DNA of 64,000 bases from contig NZ_KV440950.1 of the NCBI RefSeq assembly GCF_001636405.1, positions 550,001 through 614,000 on the forward strand. Reading direction: 5' to 3'. The notes beneath the pieces are model-generated. The model was not told the origin of the DNA, ran no database searches, and saw only the letters and a list, made by a program, of their open reading frames with translations. Positions 1 through 9,584 of the stretch are shown here, piece by piece; position 1 is the first letter of the stretch, and every line of letters begins with the position of its first letter. A program made the position numbers and the translations under genes. This DNA is from Peribacillus frigoritolerans (GTDB lineage Bacteria > Bacillota > Bacilli > Bacillales > DSM-1321).

Positions 1-63
1 AACCCAACGACTGGTTTTTCCGGTCATCATCCTGCCAAGTCTTCCTATTATTGATTCGTCCAA
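1..63 (-). CDS. N-terminal fragment of a probable MMPL-family transporter (cut by window edge)
   Basis: Reading leftward from a TTG at 63, 21 codons stay open to the window edge and give MDESIIGRLGRMMTGKTSRW plus a final V. A GGGGTG Shine-Dalgarno lies on the minus strand at about 70-77 with suitable spacing, and a TATAAT-like -10 lies at 103-108 on the same strand. The pattern of a short amphipathic start followed by RxxTGKxxRWV resembles the first residues of Bacillus MMPL/YdgH-type membrane exporters, just before their first membrane helix. That is a weak family call from a very short stretch; the remainder lies outside the window. It diverges from the catalase gene. Confidence 0.4.
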   Translation of the reverse strand, partial: MDESIIGRLGRMMTGKTSRWV

Positions 64-118
64 TGTAGGCACCCCGCTTTTTAAATTTTTTATCCTCATT
101 TCATTATAGTGGTGTGAT

Positions 119-142
119 GTTGACTTATACAAAAATGGGTAT
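119..142 (+). promoter_or_regulatory. Candidate sigma-B-type promoter upstream of the catalase gene
   Basis: GTTGAC at 119-124 and GGGTAT at 137-142 are separated by 12 bases. The -10 half matches the sigma-B consensus exactly, the -35 half only partly. Catalases of Bacillus are often general-stress genes, so the match is plausible, but the element lies about 180 bases before the start codon. Confidence 0.25.
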
Positions 143-324
143 GCTCACTCCAACTACTAAACTCTTCAAGTCGTTAATGGCATGAAAATAGGCTCATCGA
201 TATATAGGGGAAAAGTACTTATTTACCTAATTTCAATTAAATTTTGAAGATCGGTGAGTTAAATATAGGAAATGGGGGAAAGTATAGTAGTATTGTGGCC
301 TTTATTAACAAAGGAGGGATTTTT

Positions 325-1902
325 TTGTCTGATAAATCCAAAAAAACAAATGGTGAAACGAATGAAACATTAACGAACAGGCAAGGGCACCCGGTAACGA
401 ATAACCAGAGTCTAAGAACTGTAGGGAACAGAGGTCCTAGTACACTTGAGAACTATGATTTCCTGGAAAAGATCAGCCACTTTGATAGGGAGCGCATCCC
501 TGAACGAGTTGTGCATGCCCGCGGTGCAGGTGCGCATGGTTATTTCGTTCCGACAGGTAAAGCGGGGGACGAGCCGATTTCAAAATATACGAGAGCGAAG
601 GTTTTTCAGGAAGAAGGTAAAAAAACCCCGGTATTCGTGAGGTTTTCATCTGTTATTCATGGAGGGACGTCCCCGGAAACGTTACGTGACCCAAGGGGAT
701 TTGCCGTTAAATTTTATACGGAAGATGGAAACTGGGATCTTGTAGGCAATAACCTGAAAATTTTCTTTATCCGTGATGCCATGAAATTCCCGGATTTGAT
801 TCATGCATTCAAACCGGATCCGGTCACGAATATTCAGGACGGCAGGAGGATTTTCGATTTTTGCTCGAGTTCACCTGAAACATTCCATATGGTTACCTTT
901 GTGTTTTCCCCATGGGGCATCCCAGCTAACTACCGCATGATGCAAGGATCAGGGGTCAATACTTATAAATGGGTGAATGAGGAAGGGAAAGCGGTGCTCG
1001 TCAAGTATCATTGGGAGCCGAAACAAGGGATCAAGAACCTGACGCAGCAAGAGGCCAATGAAATTCAAGCTACGAACTTCAATCATGCCACACAGGATCT
1101 ATATGAAGCGATCGAACGCGGGGACTATCCGGAATGGGATCTCAACGTACAGATCATGAGTGATGATGATCATCCTGAGTTGGATTTCGATCCGCTGGAT
1201 GATACGAAGATCTGGCCGAAAGATGAGTTCCCATGGCTGCATGTCGGTACGATGGTATTGAATAAAAACCCTGAAGACTATTTCACTGAAGTCGAACAGG
1301 CTGCATTCGGTACCGGTGTCCTAGTGGATGGACTGGATTTTTCTGATGACAAGATGTTACAGGGACGTACATTCTCTTATTCCGATACACAGCGTCACCG
1401 TGTTGGCGCGAATTATTTGCAACTGCCGATCAATGCTCCAAAGAAACGAACTGCCACGAATCAGACTGGCGGACAGATGCAATATGAAGTTGGCAGAGGC
1501 AGCCAAAGCCCCCACATCAACTACGAACCATCCACTGTCGGCGGCTTGAAGGAAGCCAATCAAACGGGCAAAGAGTATACACCTATGGTGGAAGGGAAAC
1601 TTGTCCGTGAGACAATCGATCGCCAAAACAATACGAAACAGGCTGGGGAAACGTTCCGGGAATTCGAGGATTGGGAAAAAGACGATTTAATTTCCAATTT
1701 AGTGGCGGCATTGGCTCCTGCCGACAAGCGCATTCAGGAAAAAATGATAGCACTTGCAGAAGAGGCCGATGAAGAGTATGGCCGCAGGTTGAAAGAGGGA
1801 CTGGCCGCGGCCTCTGAACATACGGAATCTTCAAAACCACTGGGTGGGACGGATAACCCTGAGGCCGCCGTTAGAAAAGGACATGAAGCGGATCCATATT
1901 GA
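325..1902 (+). CDS. Heme catalase
   Basis: A 525-residue monofunctional heme catalase that disproportionates hydrogen peroxide in the cytosol. The TTG at 325 is chosen because AAGGAGGG (311-318) sits 6-7 bases before it; an in-frame TTG at 244 has no comparable site. The distal catalytic histidine is His64 in [14 protein letters not shown], the active-site asparagine is in DLVGNN (about 142-143), and the proximal heme ligand is Tyr352 in [14 protein letters not shown]. The usual GNNTPVFF segment reads GNNLKIFF here, an unusual substitution beside the asparagine. The length exceeds the roughly 483 residues of B. subtilis KatA because both termini are extended; the acidic C-terminal extension resembles several Bacillus and Gram-negative clade 3 enzymes. 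The family is certain; the subgroup (KatA, KatB or KatX) is not, so no symbol is given. Confidence 0.95.
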   Translation: MSDKSKKTNGETNETLTNRQGHPVTNNQSLRTVGNRGPSTLENYDFLEKISHFDRERIPERVVHARGAGAHGYFVPTGKAGDEPISKYTRAKVFQEEGKKTPVFVRFSSVIHGGTSPETLRDPRGFAVKFYTEDGNWDLVGNNLKIFFIRDAMKFPDLIHAFKPDPVTNIQDGRRIFDFCSSSPETFHMVTFVFSPWGIPANYRMMQGSGVNTYKWVNEEGKAVLVKYHWEPKQGIKNLTQQEANEIQATNFNHATQDLYEAIERGDYPEWDLNVQIMSDDDHPELDFDPLDDTKIWPKDEFPWLHVGTMVLNKNPEDYFTEVEQAAFGTGVLVDGLDFSDDKMLQGRTFSYSDTQRHRVGANYLQLPINAPKKRTATNQTGGQMQYEVGRGSQSPHINYEPSTVGGLKEANQTGKEYTPMVEGKLVRETIDRQNNTKQAGETFREFEDWEKDDLISNLVAALAPADKRIQEKMIALAEEADEEYGRRLKEGLAAASEHTESSKPLGGTDNPEAAVRKGHEADPY

Positions 1903-1914
1903 TTGAACTGAAAA

Positions 1915-1953
1915 GAAGCAAACTTCCTTATAAAGGGGTTTGCCTCTTTTTTT
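1915..1953 (+). terminator. Intrinsic terminator of the catalase gene
   Basis: GCAAAC and GTTTGC arms around an internal TTCCTTATAAAGG segment are followed by a run of T residues (about 1945-1953), 15 bases behind the stop codon. Confidence 0.7.
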
Positions 1954-2091
1954 TATGGGCATAATTAATGGATGTGTGGATGCTCTTCCAAGGATGCCTT
2001 TTAAAATCAAGCAGGAAATTGATTGGCAAAAAACTTCATAATCATTTAAACTGAAACTACTCTATTTTTCTCTTATAAAGGAGATGAAAAA

Positions 2092-2322
2092 ATGATTAAA
2101 ATTCTTTCTGCCCTTTTCCTTCCTTGTCTACTTGTCATGCTATTTTCAAGAGTCACCTATAACAATGTCGTAGGCCTTGTTTTAACTGTTGCCTTGATTA
2201 CAGCGTCCGCATATAAAGGTTATACGCATACAAACTTATTGATCATCGTCGATGCCTTATCCCTGACAGTGGGATTCTGGTTATCAAAAAGAATGATGAA
2301 ACGTACATCCAAGAGCGCCTGA
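2092..2322 (+). CDS. csbA: CsbA-family small membrane protein
   Basis: A 76-residue hydrophobic protein with two or three predicted membrane segments (about 5-20, 25-42 and 48-65) and a basic C-terminus. It resembles B. subtilis CsbA in length, in the motif LVMLFSRVTYNN near residue 15, and in lying directly upstream of uvrB. CsbA is known as a sigma-B-controlled protein of unknown biochemical role; I saw no convincing sigma-B promoter here. The start is an ATG preceded by AAAGGAGATG. A T-rich stretch follows the stop codon at about 2334-2342. Confidence 0.85.
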   Translation: MIKILSALFLPCLLVMLFSRVTYNNVVGLVLTVALITASAYKGYTHTNLLIIVDALSLTVGFWLSKRMMKRTSKSA

Positions 2323-2396
2323 CATCAAAGGTGCTTTTTTTGTACTCAAACTTGTCATTCCCCTCAACACATCATGAAGTTCATTAAAACAAAAAT

Positions 2397-2410
2397 CGAA
2401 TGGATGTTCG
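2397..2410 (+). promoter_or_regulatory. LexA (DinR) SOS box before uvrB
   Basis: CGAAT-GGAT-GTTCG matches the Bacillus LexA consensus CGAAC-N4-GTTCG with one mismatch. It lies about 30 bases before the extended -10 at 2440-2448, in the -35 zone of the uvrB promoter, where LexA would block transcription. B. subtilis uvrBA is a known SOS operon. Confidence 0.75.
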
Positions 2411-2439
2411 CTTATTGCTGGTTTGTTTTAAGGCTATTG

Positions 2440-2448
2440 TGGTAGAAT
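2440..2448 (+). promoter_or_regulatory. Extended -10 promoter of uvrBA
   Basis: TG-G-TAGAAT at 2440-2448 is an extended -10. Candidate -35 hexamers (TTGCTG 2415-2420, TTGTTT 2423-2428) have poor spacing, which fits an extended -10 that does not need one. Confidence 0.5.
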
Positions 2449-2541
2449 GTGTATATATGCTTTATTAAACCGGAATAAATAGAAGGGATATAGGCATGTC
2501 CCGTTTTCATATAAAAATATTTCAATAGGAGGCCATGCTTG

Positions 2542-4527
2542 GTGAAGGATAAGTTTGAGTTAGTCTCAAAATACTCTCCTCAAGGAGATCAGCCGGCAGC
2601 AATTGAAATGCTGGTCGAAGGGATTAAGGAAGGCAAGGAAATGCAGACGTTATTGGGGGCAACGGGTACAGGGAAAACGTTCACCGTTTCCAATGTGATC
2701 CAAAAGATCAATAAACCGACTCTTGTCATTGCCCACAATAAAACGTTGGCAGGGCAGCTTTACAGTGAGTTCAAAGAGTTCTTCCCTAATAATGCCGTCG
2801 AATACTTCGTTAGCTATTATGATTACTACCAGCCAGAGGCTTATGTTCCATCCACGGATACATTCATCGAAAAAGATGCAAGCATCAATGATGAAATCGA
2901 TAAACTGCGTCACTCGGCCACATCATCTTTGTTCGAAAGGAAAGATGTCATCATCATTGCCAGTGTTTCGTGCATATATGGACTCGGTTCTCCTGAAGAG
3001 TACCGGGAGATGGTCGTTTCCCTCCGAACTGGCATGGAAATAGACCGGAATGCCTTGCTGCACAGACTCGTGGATATTCAATATGAGAGGAATGATATTG
3101 CTTTCCAACGGGGGACCTTCCGCGTTCGCGGCGACGTCGTAGAAATTTTCCCGGCCTCCCGTGATGAACATTGTGTACGGGTCGAGTTTTTCGGGGATGA
3201 GATTGACCGTATCCGTGAAGTCGATGCCCTGACCGGTGAAATTACCGGTGAACGGGAACATATTGCCATTTTCCCGGCTTCCCACTTCGTAACCCGCGAA
3301 GAGAAAATGCGGATAGCCATTCAAAATATCGAAACGGAACTGGAAGAGAGATTGAAGGAATTAAGGGAAGATGAAAAGCTCCTTGAAGCACAGCGCTTGG
3401 AGCAGCGGACCCGCTATGATTTGGAAATGATGCGGGAAATGGGCTTTTGTTCTGGGATCGAGAACTATTCCCGCCATTTAACCCTTCGCCCCTCGGGTGC
3501 GACACCATACACTTTAATGGACTACTTTCCAGAGGACTTCCTATTGGTCGTGGATGAATCACATGTGACCCTTTCGCAAATCCGCGGAATGTTCAATGGA
3601 GATCAGGCGCGGAAGCAAGTGCTCGTCGACCATGGCTTCCGTCTGCCGTCCGCGAAAGATAACCGCCCGCTAAGATTTGAAGAATTTGAAAAAAAGGTCC
3701 ATCAATCCATATTCGTTTCGGCAACTCCGGGACCATATGAACTCGAACATACACCAGAAATGGTTCAGCAAATCATCCGTCCTACCGGATTGCTGGATCC
3801 GACGGTAGAAGTGCGGCCGATTGAAGGGCAGATAGATGACCTGATCGGTGAAATACAGGAGCGCGTCAAAAAGAACGAGCGTGTGCTCATAACGACCTTG
3901 ACGAAAAAGATGTCTGAAGATTTAACTGATTATTTAAAGGAAATCGGCATCAAGGTCCAATATCTTCATTCGGAAGTGAAGACCTTGGAAAGGATAGAAA
4001 TCATCCGGGAACTCCGAATGGGCAAATATGATGTACTCGTTGGAATCAACCTTTTAAGGGAAGGCCTGGATATTCCGGAAGTGTCGTTAGTGACCATTCT
4101 GGATGCCGATAAGGAAGGGTTCCTTCGCTCGGAACGTTCGCTTATTCAAACGATGGGCCGTGCAGCCCGTAATGCCAACGGCCATGTCATCATGTATGCA
4201 GACCGCATCACGAATTCGATGGAACTTGCCATCAATGAAACGAGGCGGCGCCGTGAAATCCAGGAGAAGTATAATGAAGAGCATGGAATAATGCCTCAAA
4301 CCATTCAAAAGGATATCCGTGACTCCATAAGGGCGACGCATGTAGCAGAAGAAGGAGAAGAGTATAAGGAAGATCTTGCACCAAGCCTTGCGAAGCTCCC
4401 TAAAAAAGAGCGTTTAAAAGTGATGGCAAGCATGGAAAAAGAAATGAAGGAAGCGGCAAAGGCACTGGACTTCGAGCGAGCTGCCGAGCTGCGTGATTTA
4501 TTACTAGAGTTAAAAGCGGAAGGGTGA
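2542..4527 (+). CDS. uvrB: Excinuclease ABC subunit B
   Basis: UvrB, the damage-verifying helicase-like subunit of nucleotide excision repair; it is loaded by UvrA and then recruits UvrC. Walker A GATGTGKT is near residue 40, the beta-hairpin [12 protein letters not shown] near 93, the DEAD-like motif VVDESH near 340, helicase motif [11 protein letters not shown] near 540, and the C-terminal UVR domain ([14 protein letters not shown]) at the end. The GTG at 2542 is preferred over the TTG one codon earlier because AGGAGG (2527-2532) is 9 bases away and the protein then begins (M)KDKFELVS like B. subtilis UvrB. uvrA follows 6 bases later as an operon partner, with an SOS box upstream. Confidence 0.98.
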   Translation: MKDKFELVSKYSPQGDQPAAIEMLVEGIKEGKEMQTLLGATGTGKTFTVSNVIQKINKPTLVIAHNKTLAGQLYSEFKEFFPNNAVEYFVSYYDYYQPEAYVPSTDTFIEKDASINDEIDKLRHSATSSLFERKDVIIIASVSCIYGLGSPEEYREMVVSLRTGMEIDRNALLHRLVDIQYERNDIAFQRGTFRVRGDVVEIFPASRDEHCVRVEFFGDEIDRIREVDALTGEITGEREHIAIFPASHFVTREEKMRIAIQNIETELEERLKELREDEKLLEAQRLEQRTRYDLEMMREMGFCSGIENYSRHLTLRPSGATPYTLMDYFPEDFLLVVDESHVTLSQIRGMFNGDQARKQVLVDHGFRLPSAKDNRPLRFEEFEKKVHQSIFVSATPGPYELEHTPEMVQQIIRPTGLLDPTVEVRPIEGQIDDLIGEIQERVKKNERVLITTLTKKMSEDLTDYLKEIGIKVQYLHSEVKTLERIEIIRELRMGKYDVLVGINLLREGLDIPEVSLVTILDADKEGFLRSERSLIQTMGRAARNANGHVIMYADRITNSMELAINETRRRREIQEKYNEEHGIMPQTIQKDIRDSIRATHVAEEGEEYKEDLAPSLAKLPKKERLKVMASMEKEMKEAAKALDFERAAELRDLLLELKAEG

Positions 4528-4533
4528 CGAAAC

Positions 4534-7413
4534 ATGGCAATGGATAAAATTGTGATAAAAGGCGCCAGGGCCAACAATTTAAAGAATATTGATATCACGA
4601 TACCGAGAGACAAACTTGTTGTGCTGACCGGATTATCCGGATCTGGAAAGTCTTCCTTGGCTTTTGATACGATTTATGCAGAAGGGCAAAGACGTTATGT
4701 GGAATCACTGTCCGCTTATGCTCGTCAATTCTTAGGCCAAGTGGATAAACCGGATGTCGATGCGATCGAAGGTTTGTCACCAGCCATTTCCATAGACCAG
4801 AAAACGACCAGTCGGAATCCTCGTTCAACTGTAGGGACTGTTACGGAGATCTATGATTATTTAAGGCTGTTATTTGCACGGGTCGGCAGGCCGACCTGTC
4901 CGATCCATAATATAGAAATCACCTCACAAACGATCGAACAGATGGTGGACCGCATTCTTGATTACCCTGAGAGAACCAAGCTTCAAGTATTGGCACCGCT
5001 CGTCTCAGGCAGAAAAGGGACACATGCGAAGATTTTGGAGGATGTTAAGAAACAAGGTTATGTCCGCATTCGTGTGAACGGGGAAATGCATGATCTCAGT
5101 GAGGAAATCACTCTCGAAAAAAATAAGAAACATTCGATTGAAGTCATCATTGACCGGATCGTCATTAAAGAGGGGATCATGGCAAGGCTTGCAGATTCAT
5201 TGGAAAGTGCTTTACAGCTTGGCGAAGGCAAAGTCATCATTGACGTAATGGGTGAGGAAGAGCTGCTTTTCAGTGAACATCATGCTTGTCCATACTGCGG
5301 ATTTTCGATTGAAGAGTTAGAGCCGAGGATGTTTTCCTTCAATAGCCCGTTCGGGGCCTGTCCGGATTGTGATGGCTTGGGGGCGAGGCTTGAGGTGGAC
5401 CGTGATCTCGTCATCCCGAATAACGAATTAAGCCTCCGTCAACATGCGATTGCGCCATGGGAGCCGACGAGTTCTCAATATTATCCTCAGCTCCTTGAAG
5501 CGGTAGCCAACCATTATGGAATAGATATGGATGTGCCCGTTAAAGATTTACCGGAAGAGAAGATGGATAAGGTCTTGCTTGGTTCAGGTAAAGATAAGAT
5601 ATATTTCCGTTATAAAAATGATTTTGGAAGAGTGCAAGAAGGATATATTCCATTTGAAGGAGTTTTAAGAAACATCGAAAGGCGCTTCAAGGAGACGAGT
5701 TCAGACTATATTCGTGAGCAAATGCAGAAATACATGTCAGAACATCACTGTCCAACCTGTAAGGGTCACCGTTTGAAGAAAGAGAGTCTTTCCGTGCTCA
5801 TTCAAGGGGTCCATATAAGTGAAACGACAGCTTTATCAGTGGAAGATGCATTAGTATTTTTCGATGAGCTTGATTTGACTGAAAAGGAAGCGGCAATTGC
5901 GAGATTGATTTTACGTGAAATTCGTGAGCGGCTCGGTTTCCTGGCTAATGTAGGTTTGGAATATTTGACGTTGAGCAGGGCAGCGGGAACATTATCCGGC
6001 GGTGAAGCGCAGCGTATAAGATTGGCGACGCAGATCGGTTCCCGTTTAACGGGAGTCCTCTATATTCTGGATGAACCTTCAATAGGGCTGCATCAGAGGG
6101 ATAACGACCGTTTGATCGAAACATTGAAGAATATGCGCGAAATCGGGAACACCCTGATTGTTGTCGAGCATGATGAAGATACGATGATTGCTGCGGATTA
6201 TTTGATTGATGTTGGTCCAGGAGCCGGAGCGCATGGAGGGGAAATAGTGGCCGCCGGTACTCCGGAAGAGGTCATGAATGATCCTAAATCCTTAACGGGT
6301 CAATATTTGGCAGGGAAGAAATTCATTCCATTGCCATTGGAACGCCGGAAAAATGATGGCCGTGTCATTGAGATAAAAGGTGCCAAGGAAAATAATCTGA
6401 AAAACGTTAATGTGAAATTCCCACTTGGGGTCTTTACAGCGGTTACGGGAGTATCTGGATCAGGGAAAAGTACATTAGTGAATGAAATCCTCCATAAATC
6501 TTTGGCTCAAAAGCTGAATCGGGCAAAAGCCAGGCCAGGTGATTTCCGCGAGATTAAGGGAGTTGAGCATTTAGATAAAGTCATTGATATTGACCAATCA
6601 CCAATTGGCAGGACCCCACGATCGAATCCAGCTACCTATACGGGTGTATTCGATGATGTTCGTGACGTATTTGCCTCGACTAATGAAGCGAAGATACGCG
6701 GTTATAAAAAAGGCAGGTTCAGTTTCAATGTGAAGGGCGGCCGCTGTGAAGCATGCCGAGGTGATGGCATTATCAAGATTGAAATGCATTTTCTCCCAGA
6801 TGTATATGTCCCATGTGAAATCTGTCATGGTAAGCGTTATAACCGGGAAACACTTGAGGTGAAATATAAAGGGAAAAATATATCCGACATCCTCGATATG
6901 ACAGTCGAGGAAGGCGTTAGTTTCTTTGAAAATATCCCAAAAATCAAACGGAAGCTGCAAACGATTTATGACGTTGGTTTGGGTTACATCAAGCTTGGAC
7001 AGCCTGCCACCACTTTATCAGGCGGTGAAGCGCAAAGGGTGAAACTCGCTTCCGAATTGCATCGCCGTTCCACTGGGCGCTCATTTTATATCTTGGATGA
7101 ACCGACTACCGGACTTCATGTCCACGATATAGCAAGGCTGCTCCAGGTGCTTCAGCGGCTGGTTGACAATGGGGATACAGTTTTGGTGATCGAACATAAT
7201 CTGGATGTCATCAAGACGGCGGACCATATTATTGACCTGGGACCGGAAGGCGGAGATAAGGGCGGTACGATCGTCACTTATGGAACACCTGAAAAAATAT
7301 GTGAAGTTTCCGAATCGTATACGGGAAAATACTTAAAACCTGTACTTACCCGTGATCAAATTCGTATGGAAAATTGGATTGAAGAAAAAGAAACAGAGCA
7401 TGAACATGCTTAA
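4534..7413 (+). CDS. uvrA: Excinuclease ABC subunit A
   Basis: UvrA, the 959-residue ABC-type ATPase that scans DNA for bulky lesions and delivers UvrB. Two ABC modules are visible: Walker [10 protein letters not shown] near residue 31 and GVSGSGKST near 640, each with its signature (LSGGEAQR near 489 and 829). Zinc-finger cysteines appear in HACPYCGF...GACPDCDG (about 250-285), CPTCKG (about 406) and [11 protein letters not shown] (about 737). The start MAMDKI matches B. subtilis UvrA, and a GAAGGGTGA Shine-Dalgarno overlaps the end of uvrB. It is the second gene of the SOS-controlled uvrBA operon. Confidence 0.98.
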   Translation: MAMDKIVIKGARANNLKNIDITIPRDKLVVLTGLSGSGKSSLAFDTIYAEGQRRYVESLSAYARQFLGQVDKPDVDAIEGLSPAISIDQKTTSRNPRSTVGTVTEIYDYLRLLFARVGRPTCPIHNIEITSQTIEQMVDRILDYPERTKLQVLAPLVSGRKGTHAKILEDVKKQGYVRIRVNGEMHDLSEEITLEKNKKHSIEVIIDRIVIKEGIMARLADSLESALQLGEGKVIIDVMGEEELLFSEHHACPYCGFSIEELEPRMFSFNSPFGACPDCDGLGARLEVDRDLVIPNNELSLRQHAIAPWEPTSSQYYPQLLEAVANHYGIDMDVPVKDLPEEKMDKVLLGSGKDKIYFRYKNDFGRVQEGYIPFEGVLRNIERRFKETSSDYIREQMQKYMSEHHCPTCKGHRLKKESLSVLIQGVHISETTALSVEDALVFFDELDLTEKEAAIARLILREIRERLGFLANVGLEYLTLSRAAGTLSGGEAQRIRLATQIGSRLTGVLYILDEPSIGLHQRDNDRLIETLKNMREIGNTLIVVEHDEDTMIAADYLIDVGPGAGAHGGEIVAAGTPEEVMNDPKSLTGQYLAGKKFIPLPLERRKNDGRVIEIKGAKENNLKNVNVKFPLGVFTAVTGVSGSGKSTLVNEILHKSLAQKLNRAKARPGDFREIKGVEHLDKVIDIDQSPIGRTPRSNPATYTGVFDDVRDVFASTNEAKIRGYKKGRFSFNVKGGRCEACRGDGIIKIEMHFLPDVYVPCEICHGKRYNRETLEVKYKGKNISDILDMTVEEGVSFFENIPKIKRKLQTIYDVGLGYIKLGQPATTLSGGEAQRVKLASELHRRSTGRSFYILDEPTTGLHVHDIARLLQVLQRLVDNGDTVLVIEHNLDVIKTADHIIDLGPEGGDKGGTIVTYGTPEKICEVSESYTGKYLKPVLTRDQIRMENWIEEKETEHEHA

Positions 7414-7415
7414 AA

Positions 7416-7436
7416 GAACAAGCCATCAGGCTTGTT
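7416..7436 (+). repeat. First copy of a 21-bp hairpin sequence (direct repeat)
   Basis: ACAAGCC-atca-GGCTTGT hairpin directly behind the uvrA stop. The same 21 bases occur again at 7722-7742. This copy is followed by AAGG rather than a T-run, so it is not a functional terminator by itself. Confidence 0.85.
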
Positions 7437-7453
7437 AAGGTTTTAGACAAAAA

Positions 7454-7483
7454 GGGTTCGGAACGGTCTAATGCCGAACCATG
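7454..7483 (+). other. Hairpin GGTTCGG/CCGAACC in the uvrA 3' region
   Basis: Seven-base perfect arms GGTTCGG and CCGAACC enclose a 12-base loop. There is no T-run directly behind it. Possibly a leftover terminator or RNA stem between the two copies of the 21-bp hairpin sequence. Confidence 0.5.
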
Positions 7484-7534
7484 ATTTTAAAACAAGACTA
7501 GATTAACCTTAATGGTTTTTTACAGTAATCCTTA

Positions 7535-7660
7535 TTGGATTGAAGAAATTTGCGACACTCCTGCCGTATAACTGGCTAGCCAAGACCCCACAGCCGCTTG
7601 CGGTGAGGAGGCTTGGCAGACAGCCGGCGGAAAGGGAGCGGATTTCTGAAATCAATTGGT
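7535..7660 (+). repeat. Dispersed Bacillaceae intergenic repeat, copy A
   Basis: About 120 bases with the order ACTCCTGC, AGACCCCACAG, GCTTGCGGTGAGGAGGCT and GGCGGAAAGGGAGCGGA, shared with copies at 9161-9285 and 54590-54700. The ends form an imperfect inverted repeat (ATTGGATTGAAGAAAT against the complement of ATTTCTGAAATCAAT). It is the most diverged of the three copies. Related GC-rich repeats are common between genes in Bacillaceae; I know no settled name. The surrounding 7414-7949 gap holds no gene I can support. Confidence 0.75.
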
Positions 7661-7721
7661 ACGTTTTTAAATAAAAACTGCAGGCAAAACTGGCTTTTCT
7701 TCGAAGTTTATCTACAGTCTG

Positions 7722-7750
7722 GAACAAGCCATCAGGCTTGTTTTTTTGTA
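7722..7750 (+). terminator. Intrinsic terminator for uvrBA (second copy of the 21-bp hairpin)
   Basis: ACAAGCC-atca-GGCTTGT followed by TTTTTTT. It is identical over 21 bases to 7416-7436 and is the copy with the T-run, so it is the likely real terminator, now about 310 bases from the uvrA stop. Confidence 0.8.
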
Positions 7751-7885
7751 GAAAAATGACGGTGTTCATTTAATCAATCATTTGATTAAAGAATGGGAAA
7801 ACAAGATATTTCCGGGGAAATCAAACATCTTCCTTTTCGGAAATTGTCATTTTCGTTTGTCGAATGATGGGAAAAACGGTATTTA

Positions 7886-7911
7886 TGAAACTTTTTAGAT
7901 ATCTAGGCGTA
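7886..7911 (+). promoter_or_regulatory. ECF sigma-W-type promoter before yvlB
   Basis: TGAAAC (7886-7891) and CGTA (7908-7911) are separated by 16 bases, a perfect match to the sigma-W consensus TGAAAC-N16-CGTA. In B. subtilis the yvlABCD operon belongs to the sigma-W envelope-stress regulon, so motif and target agree. Confidence 0.8.
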
Positions 7912-7949
7912 TGTATGAATAAAATGATAGAAGAAAGCGAGGAATGTTC

Positions 7950-9050
7950 ATGCAGGAGGAAAGAAAGAAAATTTTAGAAATGATTCAGGATGGAAAGTTA
8001 TCAGCGGAAGAAGCCATGGGCCTATTGGAAGAATTAGATAAAGCCAGTCAGGAAAGTGAAGCTAAAGAGCAGAAATTGCAAAATGAATTATCGACGGTAG
8101 TCGTGGATAAGAAAAGCGAAGGAAGCAATCAGGATACGTTTAAGAAGAATATCCAGTCATCGAAAGAAAAGATTATGGATTTCGTTGAAAGTGCTTTTAA
8201 GAAAATCAAAGAAACGGATCTTGATTTCAATTTCGGAAAATCTGTGGAGGTCAGTCATATTTTCCAGCATGATCAAGATTTCCTGAATGTAGTTGATGTA
8301 GATATAGCAAATGGGAAAATGAAAATCGCCGCATGGGACCATGATGATGTCCGGGTGGAATGCCAAGCTAAGGTATACCGTGTGGAAGATATAGAAGAAG
8401 CCAGGAAAAACTTTTTGGAAGAAGTCGATTTCACGATTGAAAATGGAAAATTGAAGTTCAAGGTTCGTGAAAAATCCATAAAGGTTGATACGACCATGTA
8501 CATTCCAAGAAAGGAATATGAGGACATTCATGTTAGGATGTTCAATGGAGCAATCACGGCTGAATCATTGAAATCAGAGAACTTTAAAGCGAAAACGGCG
8601 AATGGTGCCATTCATATCATGCGGGGTACGGGTGATTTCTGTGAGCTTGAAACTGGTAACGGGATGATCACCATTTCAGATACCAATTTTAATGACCTGG
8701 AAGCCGAGACCTTGAATGGAGCAATTAATGCCGATGGGTACTTCAAGAAATTGGATGTTCAAACGTTCAATGGTGAAGTCATCTGTACGAATTCAGGAAT
8801 GGATTGCGATTCGATCCATGCTAAGTCAGTCACTGGAAAAGTCCAGCTGACCCTGCCTCCAGGCAAGGCGATCGAAGGAGAGTTGAAATCCAATTTAGGA
8901 AGCTTTAATGTAACTTTGGAAGGGATGACCATCATCGAAGAGAAAAGTGATGTGGTTCAGAAGGTCCTTAAGTTCAAGACGGTTAAAGAAGAAGTTCCTG
9001 TGCTTCATGTTTTTGCAGAAACGAAGACTGCAGCAATAACGGTTTCCTGA
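7950..9050 (+). CDS. yvlB: YvlB-like DUF4097 protein
   Basis: A 366-residue protein with an N-terminal SHOCT-like helical segment (EERKKILEMIQDGKLSAEEA, residues 3-22), a charged linker to about 100, and a long beta-rich DUF4097 region in which xxNGAI / NGxI turns recur, as in beta-helix folds. It has no signal peptide or clear membrane helix. The ATG at 7950 is chosen over 7944 because the GAGGA Shine-Dalgarno would touch the earlier one. It matches B. subtilis YvlB in the slot between uvrA and hprK. The membrane partners yvlC (PspC) and yvlD present in B. subtilis are absent here. The sigma-W-type promoter suggests envelope-stress expression; the molecular role is unknown. Confidence 0.85.
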   Translation: MQEERKKILEMIQDGKLSAEEAMGLLEELDKASQESEAKEQKLQNELSTVVVDKKSEGSNQDTFKKNIQSSKEKIMDFVESAFKKIKETDLDFNFGKSVEVSHIFQHDQDFLNVVDVDIANGKMKIAAWDHDDVRVECQAKVYRVEDIEEARKNFLEEVDFTIENGKLKFKVREKSIKVDTTMYIPRKEYEDIHVRMFNGAITAESLKSENFKAKTANGAIHIMRGTGDFCELETGNGMITISDTNFNDLEAETLNGAINADGYFKKLDVQTFNGEVICTNSGMDCDSIHAKSVTGKVQLTLPPGKAIEGELKSNLGSFNVTLEGMTIIEEKSDVVQKVLKFKTVKEEVPVLHVFAETKTAAITVS

Positions 9051-9085
9051 AGAAAGGGAAAGACTGTTGATATCACTGACGGAGC

Positions 9086-9132
9086 AAACTGCAGGGAAAC
9101 TCTCTGAAAACGAGTTTGCCTGCAGTTTTTTT
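9086..9132 (+). terminator. Intrinsic terminator of yvlB
   Basis: A long stem with AAACTGCAGG against CCTGCAGTTT, continued inward by GAAACTC against GAGTTT, followed by a T-run. Confidence 0.85.
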
Positions 9133-9160
9133 ATGAATTGTTCTAAATTTAATAATAAGG

Positions 9161-9285
9161 TTGATTGGAGCGGGTGTACGAGACTCCTGCGGGAAAAGCG
9201 CGTCTAGGGGAGACCCCGCAGGCGCAAGCCGAGGAGGCTCCACGACCGCCTCTGGATAAGCGAGTTTCTTGAGCGGAAATCAACA
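9161..9285 (+). repeat. Dispersed Bacillaceae intergenic repeat, copy B
   Basis: GAGACTCCTGCGGGAAAAGCG, GGGGAGACCCCGCAGGCGCA, AGCCGAGGAGGCTC and a terminal GAGCGGAAATCAAC. Same family and orientation as copy A, and the best-preserved copy. Spurious leftward reading frames in it are not genes. The rest of the 9051-9584 gap holds two terminators and the hprK promoter. Confidence 0.8.
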
Positions 9286-9387
9286 TGCAATTTTTAGCGA
9301 AACCACACCTAAGGGGGTGCTTGGGAGTTGGTTCGGGAACATCATTTGATGAAAGATGCGTTTTCCTATCCCTTTTGTCTCCAAAGT

Positions 9388-9422
9388 GAGCCGGCCAATA
9401 TAAAATGGCGGGCTTTCTTTTA
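9388..9422 (+). terminator. Hairpin with T-run, probable terminator
   Basis: AGCCGGCCA and TGGCGGGCT arms (one mismatch) with an ATATAAAA loop, followed by TTCTTTT. It may end residual read-through before hprK. Confidence 0.6.
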
Positions 9423-9507
9423 TTTATGTTCATCCTCATCTCTTTCCTGTTCACGTGGCAAATCCGGCGGGAGTAAATAAAAAAACGTTAAATCGATAGT
9501 GCATTGT

Positions 9508-9535
9508 TTGGTTATTAACAGAAAAATGCTAAAAT
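9508..9535 (+). promoter_or_regulatory. Promoter of the hprK operon
   Basis: TTGGTT (9508-9513), 16-base spacer, TAAAAT (9530-9535), with an extended -10 TG at 9527-9528. It lies 50 bases before the start codon. Confidence 0.55.
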
Positions 9536-9584
9536 AGAAAAAGTATCTCAAAAAATAGCATCGCTCCAAAAGGAGGAAAGATAT

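Noticed and set aside
7509..7769. Leftward 86-residue open frame
   Set aside because: Covers repeat copy A and the duplicated terminator hairpin; not gene-like.
9149..9454. Leftward 101-residue open frame
   Set aside because: Almost entirely the dispersed repeat copy B read backward; low-complexity Ala/Arg/Cys translation and no ribosome-binding site.
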